This document shows positions 49,308 through 58,085 of a DNA stretch of 59,228 bases, piece by piece. The DNA is from JAICJR01 sp036491015 (lineage in GTDB: Bacteria > Actinomycetota > Thermoleophilia > Solirubrobacterales > Thermoleophilaceae). The stretch covers positions 1 to 59,228 of the forward strand of contig DASXCV010000378.1 of NCBI GenBank assembly GCA_036491015.1, in the 5' to 3' direction. Numbering within the stretch: position 1 is the stretch's first letter; each line of letters begins with the position of its first letter. Both the position numbers and the translations under genes were made by a program. Under the pieces are notes generated by a model. It was not told where the DNA came from, did not search any database, and saw only the letters and a list, made by a program, of their open reading frames with translations.

Positions 49308-49739
49308 TCAACGCCCCAAAGGCACAGCAAACCCACGCAGATCCTTTATCCGCGTACGCGCACGATCGACAAGACACTCCCCCTCGATGATCGGCTCGAG
49401 CGTGCCGCCCTGGGCAGAGCTGCCGACGTAGGCGCAATCGCGCTTCTCGTACGTGGTCCAGGCCTTCTCGGACAGCGCGATCAGGTGCCGGCGGTGGGCG
49501 TTCGAGTCGGGGTCCGTGAGGAGCTTGTTGTAGGCGCCGGCGAGCAGCGGCTTCAGCCGCTTGCGCTCGTTGCCCACGCACTGATCCATGTCGAACGTGG
49601 ACTGCGCGTGCTTCAGGCAGGCGCCGTAGGTGTCGCGCGGGGCGGGCGCGGCGCTCGCGCCGCCGCTGGAGAGGGCGAGCGTGGCGGTGCCGGCCAGCGC
49701 CGCAAGGGCCACGAGCCCCAGAGACAGGCGTCGTTTCAT
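49308..49739 (-). CDS. Secreted LprI-like (DUF1311) protein
   Basis: 143 residues with a clear signal peptide (MKRRLSLGLVALAALAGTATLALSSGGASA). The mature part has the LprI N-terminal pattern: TYGACLKHAQSTFDMDQCVGNERKRLKPLLAGAYNKLL and a later WTTYEKRDCAYV, with paired cysteines. Members include a mycobacterial lysozyme inhibitor; whether this one inhibits lysozyme is unknown. ATG 49739 is preferred over 49779 because it directly begins the signal peptide. Confidence 0.8.
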   Translation of the reverse strand: MKRRLSLGLVALAALAGTATLALSSGGASAAPAPRDTYGACLKHAQSTFDMDQCVGNERKRLKPLLAGAYNKLLTDPDSNAHRRHLIALSEKAWTTYEKRDCAYVGSSAQGGTLEPIIEGECLVDRARTRIKDLRGFAVPLGR

Positions 49740-49825
49740 CGGCGAATCCTTTCCTTTGAGGACACCGAGACATATTCACTCATTCTCGGGCCTGGGCCCC
49801 ACCGCTTCTGAAACAATCGCGGCCT

Positions 49826-51190
49826 ATGAGCCGCGAGACCGTTAAATACCTGCTTTCCGAGGCGGAGCTGCCGACGCATTGGGTCAACCTGCTGCCCGAC
49901 CTGCCGGGCGATCCGATGCCGCCGCTCAACCCGGGCACGATGCAGCCCGCCGGGCCGGACGACCTCACCCCGATCTTCCCGATGGGGGTGATCCAGCAGG
50001 AGGTCTCGATGGAGCCGGAGATCGAGATCCCGGACCAGGTGCGCGACGTCTACAAGCTCTGGAGGCCGACGCCGCTGTTCCGCGCCCGGCGCCTGGAGAA
50101 GTCGCTCGATACGCCCGCGCACATCTATTACAAGTACGAGGGCGTCTCGCCCGCCGGCTCGCACAAGCCGAACAGCGCGGTCGCGCAGGCCTACGAGAAC
50201 AAGGAAGCCGGGATCAAGCGCCTGTCGACGGAGACCGGCGCCGGCCAGTGGGGTTCGGCACTCGCGCTCGCGTGCCAGCTGTTCGGGCTCGAGTGCGTGA
50301 TCTACATGGTCGGCGCGAGCTACGACCAGAAGCCCTACCGCCGCTCGATGATGGAGACCTGGGGCGCGACCGTGCACCGCTCGCCGTCCGACATGACCGA
50401 TGCGGGCAAGTCGCAGGCCTCGCACCCCACCGGCTCGCTCGGCATCGCGATCTCGGAGGCGGTGGAGGTGGCCGCCAAGGATCCCGACACGAACTATTCG
50501 CTCGGCTCGGTGCTCAACCACGTGTGCCTGCACCAGACCGTGATCGGCCAGGAGGCGATGGCGCAGATGGGCATGGCGGGCGAGGAGCCCGACGTGGTGG
50601 TGGGCTGCGTGGGCGGCGGCTCGAACTTCGCCGGCCTCTCGTTCCCCTTCATCCGCCGCGTGCTGCGCGACGGCGCGAAGACGCGCTTCCTGGCGGCCGA
50701 GCCGGCCGCCTGCCCGACGCTCACGCGCGGCGCCTACCGCTACGACTTCGGCGACACGGTGGGCATGACGCCGCTGCTCCCGATGTACACGCTCGGCCAC
50801 GACTTCGTGCCGCCGCCCGTGCACGCGGGCGGCCTGCGCTACCACGGCGACGCCCCGATGCTGTGCGGCCTGGTGAAGGCGGGCCTGATCGAGGCGCGCG
50901 CCTACGCGCAGAACCCGGCGTTCGAGGCCGCGGTGAACTTCGCCCGCCACGAGGGCATCGTGCCCGGCCCCGAGCCCGCGCACGCGATCCGCGCGGGCGT
51001 CGACGAGGCGCTCGCCGCGCGCGAGGCCGGCGAGGAGCGCGTGATCCTCATCGGGCTCTCAGGCCACGGCCACTTCGACATGTCGGCGTATGACGACTAC
51101 CTCGCCGGCCGGCTGGAGGACGTGGAGTTCTCAGAAGCCGATATGGAAGCGGCGCTCGCCAGGCTTCCAGATGCGCCAGCTATTGCGTAG
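49826..51190 (+). CDS. TrpB2-type tryptophan synthase beta-like PLP enzyme
   Basis: A fold-type II PLP enzyme of 454 residues, longer than TrpB1. The Schiff-base lysine is in SPAGSHKPNSAVAQAY, and the glycine-rich phosphate loop is GCVGGGSNFAGLSFPF. The N-terminal extension (KYLLSEAELPTHWVNLLPDLP) is typical of TrpB2. TrpB2 can use free indole and serine. No trp genes adjoin it, so it is probably a stand-alone indole-salvage or serine-using enzyme. Confidence 0.92.
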   Translation: MSRETVKYLLSEAELPTHWVNLLPDLPGDPMPPLNPGTMQPAGPDDLTPIFPMGVIQQEVSMEPEIEIPDQVRDVYKLWRPTPLFRARRLEKSLDTPAHIYYKYEGVSPAGSHKPNSAVAQAYENKEAGIKRLSTETGAGQWGSALALACQLFGLECVIYMVGASYDQKPYRRSMMETWGATVHRSPSDMTDAGKSQASHPTGSLGIAISEAVEVAAKDPDTNYSLGSVLNHVCLHQTVIGQEAMAQMGMAGEEPDVVVGCVGGGSNFAGLSFPFIRRVLRDGAKTRFLAAEPAACPTLTRGAYRYDFGDTVGMTPLLPMYTLGHDFVPPPVHAGGLRYHGDAPMLCGLVKAGLIEARAYAQNPAFEAAVNFARHEGIVPGPEPAHAIRAGVDEALAAREAGEERVILIGLSGHGHFDMSAYDDYLAGRLEDVEFSEADMEAALARLPDAPAIA

Positions 51191-51193
51191 CGG

Positions 51194-51258
51194 GTGCGCA
51201 GTGAGCAAGTGCGCAAGTGCGCAGGCGGTTTTCCATCTGCGCACTGCTCACCGCGCAC
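51194..51258. terminator. Long bulged hairpin between convergent genes
   Basis: AGTGCGCAG (51216-51224) pairs perfectly with CTGCGCACT (51237-51245) around a 12-nt loop. GTGAGC (51201-51206) pairs with GCTCAC (51246-51251), and GTGCGC (51194-51199) with GCGCAC (51253-51258). AGTGCGCA is duplicated in tandem (51208-51223), creating a bulge. It fills the gap between a rightward gene ending at 51190 and a leftward gene ending at 51268, so a bidirectional terminator is likely. Confidence 0.6.
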
Positions 51259-51267
51259 CGCGCACTC

Positions 51268-52191
51268 CTAGTGCTTGCGGCCCTGCTTGCGCTTGCGCTT
51301 CTTCGACGTCCGGCTCTGGGACGGGTCCACCGAGTCGTCGAGGGTGATCTCGCGCTGGGGCTCGGGCTCCGGGGCACGTCCGCGGCCGCGACGCCGCGGC
51401 GTAGCGCCGCGGGTGGCCCCGGGCGCCATGCCGCGCTTCTCCATCGCGGTCGGCCACTTCACGGCGGTGCCTGATGCCCATGCGGGACCGCGGCCGCCCG
51501 GCCACTTGTCCAGGCAGATGAGCGTCACGGCCACGAGCCAGAACACCATCAGGAGCTGAGGCGGACCGAGCGGGAGCACGAACAGCACGCCCGCGATCAC
51601 GCCGATCACGCCCGAGAAGGTGTTCAGCAGGCCCGTCCTGATCGAGTTGACGTTCGTCATCACCATCGGGAAGGCGAACGACAGCGAGCCGAACTGGGCC
51701 ACGAAGCTGAACGTCTTCGCGGTGCCCGAGTTCACGAGGTCCTTGGCGTGCTGGTTCGACTGGTTCGTGCCGTTCACGAACTCCGTGGCCACATGCTTGA
51801 TCGCGAGCGGCGCGAGGATGCCGGCGATCCCGAAGACGATCGGCCCGACGATGCTGAGCACGAGCGTGATCGTCGGCGTCTGCGGCCGGCGGTGCTTGGT
51901 GGCCCGGTAGAAGTAGATGAGGATCCCCATCACGCACAGCAGCGCGAGCATCTGGAAGATCCCGGTGCCCACGAAGCTCGAGCCGTGCTTGTGCACCGAG
52001 CGCAGCGTGCCGGCCTCGTTCTTCGTCTTGTCGCGCAGCACCGACAGCTGCATCGCGAAGCTGATGATGATGAAGAGCGTGGCGAGAGCGCCGGCCGCGC
52101 CCACCCAGGGACCGAACCTGCGCTCCCAGGCGAGCTGCCCGCCGTCCTCCGGCGGGGCGGCGTCGTTCCGCTCTTCGGGCGTGACGGTCAT
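51268..52191 (-). CDS. Multi-pass membrane protein of unknown function
   Basis: 307 residues with about six hydrophobic helices (WVGAAGALATLFIIISFAM, TGIFQMLALLCVMGILIYFY, ITLVLSIVGPIVFGIAGIL and others) and a long, very basic C-terminal tail (TSKKRKRKQGRKH). A loop after the third helix is Asn/Gln-rich. No family is recognised. ATG 52191 follows the small gene at 52196 by 4 nt, and both follow a CBS-domain gene, so they look like one operon. Confidence 0.75.
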   Translation of the reverse strand: MTVTPEERNDAAPPEDGGQLAWERRFGPWVGAAGALATLFIIISFAMQLSVLRDKTKNEAGTLRSVHKHGSSFVGTGIFQMLALLCVMGILIYFYRATKHRRPQTPTITLVLSIVGPIVFGIAGILAPLAIKHVATEFVNGTNQSNQHAKDLVNSGTAKTFSFVAQFGSLSFAFPMVMTNVNSIRTGLLNTFSGVIGVIAGVLFVLPLGPPQLLMVFWLVAVTLICLDKWPGGRGPAWASGTAVKWPTAMEKRGMAPGATRGATPRRRGRGRAPEPEPQREITLDDSVDPSQSRTSKKRKRKQGRKH

Positions 52192-52195
52192 GCGA

Positions 52196-52411
52196 TCACT
52201 CCGGCGTCTGGCCGCCGTCGACGCTCGCGTGCGCGGGGGGCGGCTCCACCTGGCCGGCGCGCGGCGGGTAGTACTCGTGATCGACCGGCTCGACCAGCCG
52301 CGAGAGGCGCTCGCCACTGGCGAGCACGAGGTTGAGCATCGGCGAGATCACGCGGATCAAGGTCTCGACGCGGGCGCGGGTGCGCCGCTGCGCCGGGGTG
52401 AGTGGCGCCAT
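52196..52411 (-). CDS. Small hypothetical protein
   Basis: 71 residues. A basic N-terminus (LTPAQRRTRARVETLIRVISPMLNLVLASGERLSRLVEP) that could be an amphipathic helix is followed by a Pro-rich tail (YYPPRAGQVEPPPAH). The ATG at 52411 overlaps the CBS-gene stop by 1 nt and the stop lies 4 nt before the membrane-protein start. This coupling is the main support for it being a gene. Confidence 0.6.
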   Translation of the reverse strand: MAPLTPAQRRTRARVETLIRVISPMLNLVLASGERLSRLVEPVDHEYYPPRAGQVEPPPAHASVDGGQTPE

Positions 52412-52857
52412 CAGCCGCCTCGCTGGTGGAAGTAGAACTGCGGTAGCGCGGCCCTGGCCACCTCGGCGGTCATCTGCTGGGCGAGCTGAAGGTCGCCGGA
52501 GCGCACCGCGAGGTCGTCGAGGGTCACGATTCCCACCAACTCGTCGCGCTTCATCACCGGCAGCCGCCGCACACGGTGCTGAACCATGAGCGCCGCGGCC
52601 TCCTCGATGTCCATCTCGGACTCGCAGGTCACGAGCGGCCGGGTGGCGAAGTCGCGCACCGGCTCGTCGATGCTCACCCCGTCGGCGGCGACGTCGAGTG
52701 CCACGTCGCGGTCCGTGATCAGGCCGGCTGGATAGCCCGTTTCGCAGATCACCACTGAGCCGACGTTGCGGTCGCGCATCAACTCCCCCACCTCACGTAA
52801 CGTGGCCGAGCAATCGGCGGTCACGACCGATTCGGTCATCACCTCGCTGATTTGCAC
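52411..52857 (-). CDS. CBS-domain pair protein
   Basis: 148 residues made of two CBS motifs: VMTESVVTADCSATLREVGELMRDRNVGSVVI...GLITDRDV and FATRPLVTCESEMDIEEAAALMVQHRVRRLPVMKRDELVGIVTLDDL. Such pairs bind adenine nucleotides and regulate enzymes or channels. The GTG start lies 8 nt downstream of a TATAGT box (minus strand, 52870-52865), so the message may be nearly leaderless. First gene of a three-gene operon. Confidence 0.9.
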   Translation of the reverse strand: MQISEVMTESVVTADCSATLREVGELMRDRNVGSVVICETGYPAGLITDRDVALDVAADGVSIDEPVRDFATRPLVTCESEMDIEEAAALMVQHRVRRLPVMKRDELVGIVTLDDLAVRSGDLQLAQQMTAEVARAALPQFYFHQRGG

Positions 52858-52864
52858 CGGGCCG

Positions 52865-52870
52865 ACTATA
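52865..52870 (-). promoter_or_regulatory. Candidate -10 element for the CBS-domain operon
   Basis: TATAGT on the minus strand matches the -10 consensus at five of six positions and would start transcription about 1-2 nt before the GTG at 52857, implying a leaderless mRNA. No good -35 was found. Confidence 0.3.
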
Positions 52871-52957
52871 AACGGCTGAAGGCCAATCTGGACGCTCCAC
52901 CTGCAAGAAAAGGTGTGTTCGATTGCGCTTGAGTCGGACCCGACTTACCTTGGACAC

Positions 52958-54493
52958 ATGTCGTATGGGATTCGGCGCCTCGCGGCAGGGGCGATCTCCT
53001 TTCTGGCCCTTCTGCTGTTCGCCTCCAGCGCTTCCGCGCGGCCGGACACAACCGGCTGGGCCGCGCTCCAGAGCGCCGGCGGGCACTTCGACGTGCACTA
53101 TCCGGCGGGCGTCTCAGAGGCGGATGCGCAGACCGTCGCGGCCAATCTCGAGACCGCCTACTCGGTCGAGGTCGGCTCCTGGGGCTTCGCGCCGCCGGTG
53201 AAGGACGAGGACGGGATGGTCGACGTCTACATCCAGGACACCGGTGGCAACCTGGGCGAGGCGTCGCCCGACCACCCGGGCCCGGCCACGAGCGGCTACA
53301 TCGTGATCGACCCGACCGCCGTCGGGAACCTGGAGACCGAGGCCCACGAGCTCTTCCACGTCCTCCAGTACGCGATCGACTCCCGCGGCGCGAAGTTCCT
53401 CAAGGAGGGCACGGCCGAGTGGGCGGGCGCGAACGTGGCCGGCGGCACGAGCTGGCTGCTCAGCTACTTCGGCTCGCCGGACCAGCCGCTCGACTGCGCG
53501 GACACCACGCCGTGCGCCGTCGACGGCATGTCGTACGCGCGCTGGATCTTCTTCGACTACCTGTCCGAGCAGTACGGCCCGGGCATCATCAAGGACATCC
53601 TCACCCAGGCCGCGGCATCGAATGCCGGCGACGATCCCGAGAAGGACCTCCAGGCGATCGACCAGGTGCTGCAGGGCCACGGCTCGGGCCTCACGCAGGC
53701 GTTCAACGGCTTCACCGAGGCGAACGCGAGCGGCTCCTACAGGTTCCCCGGCCTGGCGGGCAGCGACGCGCTGCCCCACTCGGTCGCCTCCGTCTACACC
53801 GGCGTGGCCACGGCGGGGCTCCCCACCCAGACGCTCACGATCGACCACCTCGCGGCCAACTACATGTACTTCTACAGCGGCGACACGCGCTTCTCGTCCG
53901 CCGGCTGCGGCGCGGCCACGCTCCACCTCACCGTGGACATGCCCGCGGGCAGCACGTCGGTGCCGAGCGTGTCCGACGCGTTCGGCGTCCACCCGCTCAC
54001 GGTGAACGGCAGCACCGCCTCGGCCGACGTGCCGTGGACCAACTGCGAGGGCGCGCTCACCGCGCTCGGCATTCCCAACCCCACGGATGCGGACGGCCAG
54101 CAGTTCGTCGTGCACGCGTCGCTTCAGGTCACGCCGGTCAAGCAGCGTGCGGGCACGCTGCCCCCGCGCATCCGCCTGAGCATGTCGAGGCTCGCAAACG
54201 TGGCGCGGCGCCTGCCCGTCCTGCGCTTCAACGTCCACTCGACCGGCCGCGGCACGCTGCAGGTGCTGGTCCACTCCCACTACGTGCGCGGCAGCTACCG
54301 GCTCAAGGCGGGCACGAACCGCATCCGCCTCCGGCTGCCGAAGAGCTTCCAGGGCGGGCGCCACGAGCTCGCCCTCACCGTCTACTCCACCACCGGCAGG
54401 CGCGGGCAGACGATCAAGCGCCACGTGCGCATTCACCTCGCCGGCAAGGTCGCCTCGCACAAGGCGTCCAAGCCGCACCGCTTCGCTCGCTAG
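52958..54493 (+). CDS. Secreted HExxH metalloprotease-like protein
   Basis: 511 residues. A signal peptide (MSYGIRRLAAGAISFLALLLFASSASA) precedes a protease-like domain with the zinc motif HELFH (ETEAHELFHVLQYAID) and, about 20 residues later, EGTAEW, a plausible third ligand. The C-terminal third is rich in beta-type sequence and ends in a basic tail (KASKPHRFAR). It resembles myxobacterial-type putative metalloproteases in layout. ATG 52958 gives the clean signal peptide; the GTG at 52913 does not. Substrate unknown. Confidence 0.78.
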   Translation: MSYGIRRLAAGAISFLALLLFASSASARPDTTGWAALQSAGGHFDVHYPAGVSEADAQTVAANLETAYSVEVGSWGFAPPVKDEDGMVDVYIQDTGGNLGEASPDHPGPATSGYIVIDPTAVGNLETEAHELFHVLQYAIDSRGAKFLKEGTAEWAGANVAGGTSWLLSYFGSPDQPLDCADTTPCAVDGMSYARWIFFDYLSEQYGPGIIKDILTQAAASNAGDDPEKDLQAIDQVLQGHGSGLTQAFNGFTEANASGSYRFPGLAGSDALPHSVASVYTGVATAGLPTQTLTIDHLAANYMYFYSGDTRFSSAGCGAATLHLTVDMPAGSTSVPSVSDAFGVHPLTVNGSTASADVPWTNCEGALTALGIPNPTDADGQQFVVHASLQVTPVKQRAGTLPPRIRLSMSRLANVARRLPVLRFNVHSTGRGTLQVLVHSHYVRGSYRLKAGTNRIRLRLPKSFQGGRHELALTVYSTTGRRGQTIKRHVRIHLAGKVASHKASKPHRFAR

Positions 54494-54503
54494 GATCAGC
54501 AGC

Positions 54504-54779
54504 ATGTCTTCTGAGGACCCATTCGGAATCTTCGGCGACCCCGAGGAGATGCGCCGCCGCATGGCGGAGCTCGCGGAGCAGATGCAGGCCGGTCAGCGCA
54601 TGACGTGGGCCGACAACGCCATCAAGCTCGCCGTGGACATGACCGTTGCCGGGATCAACCGACTCAACCTTCAGGGCAACAGCGAGGAGCAGATCAACGA
54701 GCTCCGTAGCGCGATGTCGCGCCTGTTCCCCGAGGCGGTCACGCTCGTGCGCGAGGCGCGCGAGGGCTTCGGGACCTAG
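54504..54779 (+). CDS. Small hypothetical helical protein
   Basis: 91 residues, mostly predicted helix, without a signal peptide or clear membrane segment. It begins SSEDPFGIFGDPEEMRRRMAELAEQMQ and ends in VTLVREAREGFGT. It starts 10 nt after the metalloprotease stop, so it may be co-transcribed. Its last 41 nt overlap the convergent PLP gene. No family recognised. Confidence 0.65.
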   Translation: MSSEDPFGIFGDPEEMRRRMAELAEQMQAGQRMTWADNAIKLAVDMTVAGINRLNLQGNSEEQINELRSAMSRLFPEAVTLVREAREGFGT

Positions 54780-56190
54780 CAGCCAACTCGAGCAGCACGT
54801 CCACGAGCAGGTCCACGTCCGCCTCGCGGGTGCGCCAGTTGACCATCGCCGGGCGGAAGGCCACCCTGCCGCCGTAGATCGTCGTGCCGGCGAATACGCG
54901 GCCGTCGCGGAGCAGCTCCGCCCCGAGCCCTGAGTTGAGCTCGTCGAGCTCGTCCTCGGGCACGCCGTCCGGGCGCAAGCGGAAGGTCACCACGTTCAGC
55001 TGCACGTCCGCGAGGCGCTCGAGCTCCGGCTCCGCGTCCACGCGGGCGGCGAGGTGCTCGGCGATGTCCAGGTGGCGCTCGACCATCGCGCGGTAGCCAT
55101 CGCGCCCGTAGGCCTTGAGCGTGGCCCAGACGGTGAACGCGCGTGCCCGGCGCGAGCCCTCGGCGCTGATGTAGGCGACCGACGGGCGCTCCTCGCTCGT
55201 GGCCGGCAGGTAGGCGGCCGCCTCCGAGAAGGCCTTCAGGAGGTAGCGCTGCTCGCGCACGAAGGCGAAGCCGCAGTCGTGCGGCACGTTCAGCCACTTG
55301 TGGCCGTCGGAGGAGACCGAGTCCGCCCGCTCCACGCCATCCGTGAGCTGCCGCGTGCGGGTTGACAGCCGGGCGAACAGCCCGAAGGCGCCGTCCACGT
55401 GCAGCCAGGCGCCGTGGCGCTCGGCGAGGTCGGCCATCTCTGCGATCGGATCGAACGCGCCGGCGTTCGGCTCGCCCGCGGTGGCCACGAGGATCGCGGG
55501 CGCGCCGTCGAGCCCGAGCAGACCCGCCTCGAGCTGGGCGAGGTCGAGGTTGCCGTACTCGTCGCGCACGCACTTCCTGATCGCGGAGCGGCCGGCCCCG
55601 AGCAGGCCCAGCGACTTGGTGGCGCTCTGGTGGATGTGGCCGCTCGTGAACACGGGGATCGCCGGTGCGCCCGCCAAGCCGTCCTCGTCGATGTCGAGCC
55701 CGTGGCGCTCAGCCCACCAGCTGCGCGCGCCGGCGAGGCAGGTGAAGTTGGCCATGGTGCCGCCGGTCACGAGCGCGCCGCGGAGCTCGGGCGGCAGCTC
55801 GAACAGGTCGCGCAGCCAGTCGACGGCGATCGCCTCGAGGCGCGAGCCGAGCGGCGACGAGGCCCAGAGGCCGGAGTTCTGGTCGAGCGCCGAGGTGAGC
55901 CAGTCGGCGGCGAGCGCCGCAGGCGTCGTCCCGCCCACCACGAAGTGGAAGAAGCGCCCGCCGCTCGAGCGCGTGGCAAGGTCGCTGCCCAGCTCGCCGA
56001 GCTCGCGCAGCGGCGCCAGCGCGCCCACGCCCTCCTCCGGCAGCCCGCCGCCGAGCGCCATCACACGCTCCTCGCTGCCCGGCGGCTGCACCGGGTCCTC
56101 ACCCACGCCGTCGACGTATTCGCGAGACAGCTGCGCCGCGAGCTCGAGCGCCTGCTCGACCTCGCTCATTCCATCGAGGGGATCGGCCAT
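54739..56190 (-). CDS. Pyridoxal-dependent decarboxylase family protein (group II, DDC/GAD-like)
   Basis: A PLP fold-type I enzyme of 483 residues. The Schiff-base lysine is in SVSSDGHKWLNVPHDCGF, the cofactor Asp region in WLHVDGAFGLFA, and GGTMANFTCLAGAR is the phosphate loop. The family contains aromatic amino acid, glutamate and 2,4-diaminobutyrate decarboxylases as well as aminotransferase-like members. The substrate cannot be told from the sequence. No transporter or biosynthetic partner lies beside it. Confidence 0.88.
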   Translation of the reverse strand: MADPLDGMSEVEQALELAAQLSREYVDGVGEDPVQPPGSEERVMALGGGLPEEGVGALAPLRELGELGSDLATRSSGGRFFHFVVGGTTPAALAADWLTSALDQNSGLWASSPLGSRLEAIAVDWLRDLFELPPELRGALVTGGTMANFTCLAGARSWWAERHGLDIDEDGLAGAPAIPVFTSGHIHQSATKSLGLLGAGRSAIRKCVRDEYGNLDLAQLEAGLLGLDGAPAILVATAGEPNAGAFDPIAEMADLAERHGAWLHVDGAFGLFARLSTRTRQLTDGVERADSVSSDGHKWLNVPHDCGFAFVREQRYLLKAFSEAAAYLPATSEERPSVAYISAEGSRRARAFTVWATLKAYGRDGYRAMVERHLDIAEHLAARVDAEPELERLADVQLNVVTFRLRPDGVPEDELDELNSGLGAELLRDGRVFAGTTIYGGRVAFRPAMVNWRTREADVDLLVDVLLELAARSRSPRAPRARA

Positions 56191-56212
56191 GCGCCGATCC
56201 TAACTCCGGCCG

Positions 56213-56461
56213 CTAGGAGCCGACGCCCGAGACCTTGCGCGAGCTCCGGCTCGCGTAGATGCGGAACTCGCGCTCGAACTCCGGCCACCAGCTCGGCTCC
56301 GGGCTGCGCGGACCCCTCGGACGCGGGCCGCGGCCGCGACGCCGGGGCGGGCCGTCGTCCCCGGGCTCCTCGCCGCCCTCTTCGTGCCCGCCGTACATGC
56401 GAAACACAGCGAGCCCGATCAAGCCGAACCCGATTACGAAAACGAACACCATGAACACCAT
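56213..56461 (-). CDS. Small single-span membrane protein
   Basis: 82 residues. One N-terminal hydrophobic helix (MVFMVFVFVIGFGLIGLAVF) is followed by an acidic then strongly basic, Pro/Arg-rich segment (PPRRRGRGPRPRGPRS) and a WWPEFEREFRIYASR end. Orientation with the basic part in the cytoplasm is likely. It lies 22 nt upstream of the decarboxylase-like gene on the same strand. No family recognised. Confidence 0.65.
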   Translation of the reverse strand: MVFMVFVFVIGFGLIGLAVFRMYGGHEEGGEEPGDDGPPRRRGRGPRPRGPRSPEPSWWPEFEREFRIYASRSSRKVSGVGS

Positions 56462-56546
56462 CTAGAGCCTCCTGCCTGCATCCCGTTGTAACCCGGAAAC
56501 CACCGAACGCAAACTTGAGAACCGCGCGAGGTTAGATTCCGCAGTG

Positions 56547-57302
56547 ATGGACGAGCTGGCCCAGACCTGGCAATTCGAGGTGACGATCCAGGATCGCTGC
56601 GCCGACCGGATCCAGCCGTTCGAGTGGGGCACCGCCGTCTTCCGGCTCGACATGCCGCGCGTGCACGACCAGAACCTGCTGCGCCTCGAGCGCGGTTTCG
56701 ACGAGGTCACCGCCCAGCAACTGGCCTCGGAGGCCGACCGGCTTCAGCGCCCCGCCGGGCTCTCGCACCGCAAGCTGATCGTGCCCGATCAAGGCGCGGG
56801 CGAGCGGCTCTCGAAGGGCTTCGCGGAGCTTGCCTGGCGGCGCGCCCGGCACGTGTCGATGCTGCACGACGGCGAGTCCCCTGGCGAGCCGCGCCATCCG
56901 GTGCGGGTGGGCGCCGTTCCCGATCTCCGCGAGCCGCGGACGCGCGAGCTCCAGTCGGACCTCGGCGGGATCGCCGCGATGCAGGTGGTGGCGTCGATGG
57001 AGCTGACCGCGGAGAACGTGAGCACGCGGGCGTTCTACGTGGAGGCGGACGGCGGCCCGGTGTCCTGGTGCGTGCTCTACGAGGAGGACGGGATCGGCCA
57101 GGTCGAGGACGTGATGACTCTCACTTCGCACCGCCGCCACGGCTACGCGCGCGCCGCGGTGGAGGCGGCCACGCGCGCCTCGCTCGCCTCGGGCAACCGA
57201 ATGACGTTCCTCATTGCCGACGACGAGGACTGGCCGAAGGAGATGTATCAGCGCGTCGGCTTCCGGCCGATCGGGTTGCGCTTCGAGTTCACGCGCACCT
57301 AA
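56547..57302 (+). CDS. GNAT family N-acetyltransferase
   Basis: 251 residues; the acetyltransferase domain is in the C-terminal half. The acetyl-CoA loop is visible as LTSHRRHGYARAAVEAATRASLASGNRMTFLIADDEDWPKEMYQRVGFRPIG, while the N-terminal half is divergent. Acceptor unknown. ATG 56547 is preferred to the GTG one codon upstream. Confidence 0.85.
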   Translation: MDELAQTWQFEVTIQDRCADRIQPFEWGTAVFRLDMPRVHDQNLLRLERGFDEVTAQQLASEADRLQRPAGLSHRKLIVPDQGAGERLSKGFAELAWRRARHVSMLHDGESPGEPRHPVRVGAVPDLREPRTRELQSDLGGIAAMQVVASMELTAENVSTRAFYVEADGGPVSWCVLYEEDGIGQVEDVMTLTSHRRHGYARAAVEAATRASLASGNRMTFLIADDEDWPKEMYQRVGFRPIGLRFEFTRT

Positions 57303-57338
57303 GGCCGCCACTCCCGCGCGCCCATACGATGCCGGGTT

Positions 57339-58085
57339 ATGAATCCCGAGCTGTTCTACGGGCGCGATCTCGCCTACGTGCACGACCAGGCCTTCGGGCA
57401 TCTCGCCCGCGCGGGCGCCGAGACGCTGCTCCGGCTGCTCCTGCGCCAGGGGTTCGAGTCGGGCCTGGCGGTCGAGCTGGGCAGCGGCAGCGGCATCACC
57501 GCGCAGCTTCTCTGCGAGCGCGGCTACGACGTGCTCGGCGTGGAGGTGTCGCCGGATCTCGTGGAGATCGCGCGCGGGCGCGCGCCCGCGGCGAGCTTCC
57601 TCAACGCCTCGCTGCTCGACGCCGAGCTGCCGTCGTGCGTGGCCGTGGCCGCGATCGGCGAGTGCTTCAACTACGCCTTCGACGACCGTGCCGGCGACGA
57701 GGCCCTCGGCGTGCTCTTCGCGCGCGTGTTCGAGTCGCTCGAGCCGGGCGGCCTGTTCCTGTTCGACATCGCGGAGCCGGGGCGCGAGCGCAGCGGGCCG
57801 CGGCGCGACTGGAGCGAGGGGCCTGATTGGACGCTCTGCCTGGAGGCCTCGGAGGACCACGAGACCCGCTCGCTCGAGCGGCGCATCACCGTCTTCCGCG
57901 AGGTCGACGGCGGCTTCCGGCGCAGCGACGAGCTCCACCGGTTGCGGCTCTACGAGGTGCAGGCGGTGCTCGACGCCCTGGAGGTCGCGGGCTTCGACGC
58001 ACGCCGGCTCGGCGCCTACGGCAGCGCCGTGCACTTCGGCCGCGGACACTCGGGCTTCCTCGCCACGAAGCGCGTGGTGGTCTAG
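57339..58085 (+). CDS. Class I SAM-dependent methyltransferase
   Basis: 248 residues with the SAM-binding motif I VELGSGSGITAQLL, the acidic end of strand 2 (VLGVEVSPDLVEIARG) and a motif IV-like AVAAIGECFNYAFDD. The C-terminal part has RLYEVQAVLDALEVAGFDARRL, typical of small-molecule methyltransferases. Acceptor unknown. It is separated by 36 nt from the acetyltransferase, and its end overlaps the convergent MFS gene by 4 nt. Confidence 0.88.
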   Translation: MNPELFYGRDLAYVHDQAFGHLARAGAETLLRLLLRQGFESGLAVELGSGSGITAQLLCERGYDVLGVEVSPDLVEIARGRAPAASFLNASLLDAELPSCVAVAAIGECFNYAFDDRAGDEALGVLFARVFESLEPGGLFLFDIAEPGRERSGPRRDWSEGPDWTLCLEASEDHETRSLERRITVFREVDGGFRRSDELHRLRLYEVQAVLDALEVAGFDARRLGAYGSAVHFGRGHSGFLATKRVVV

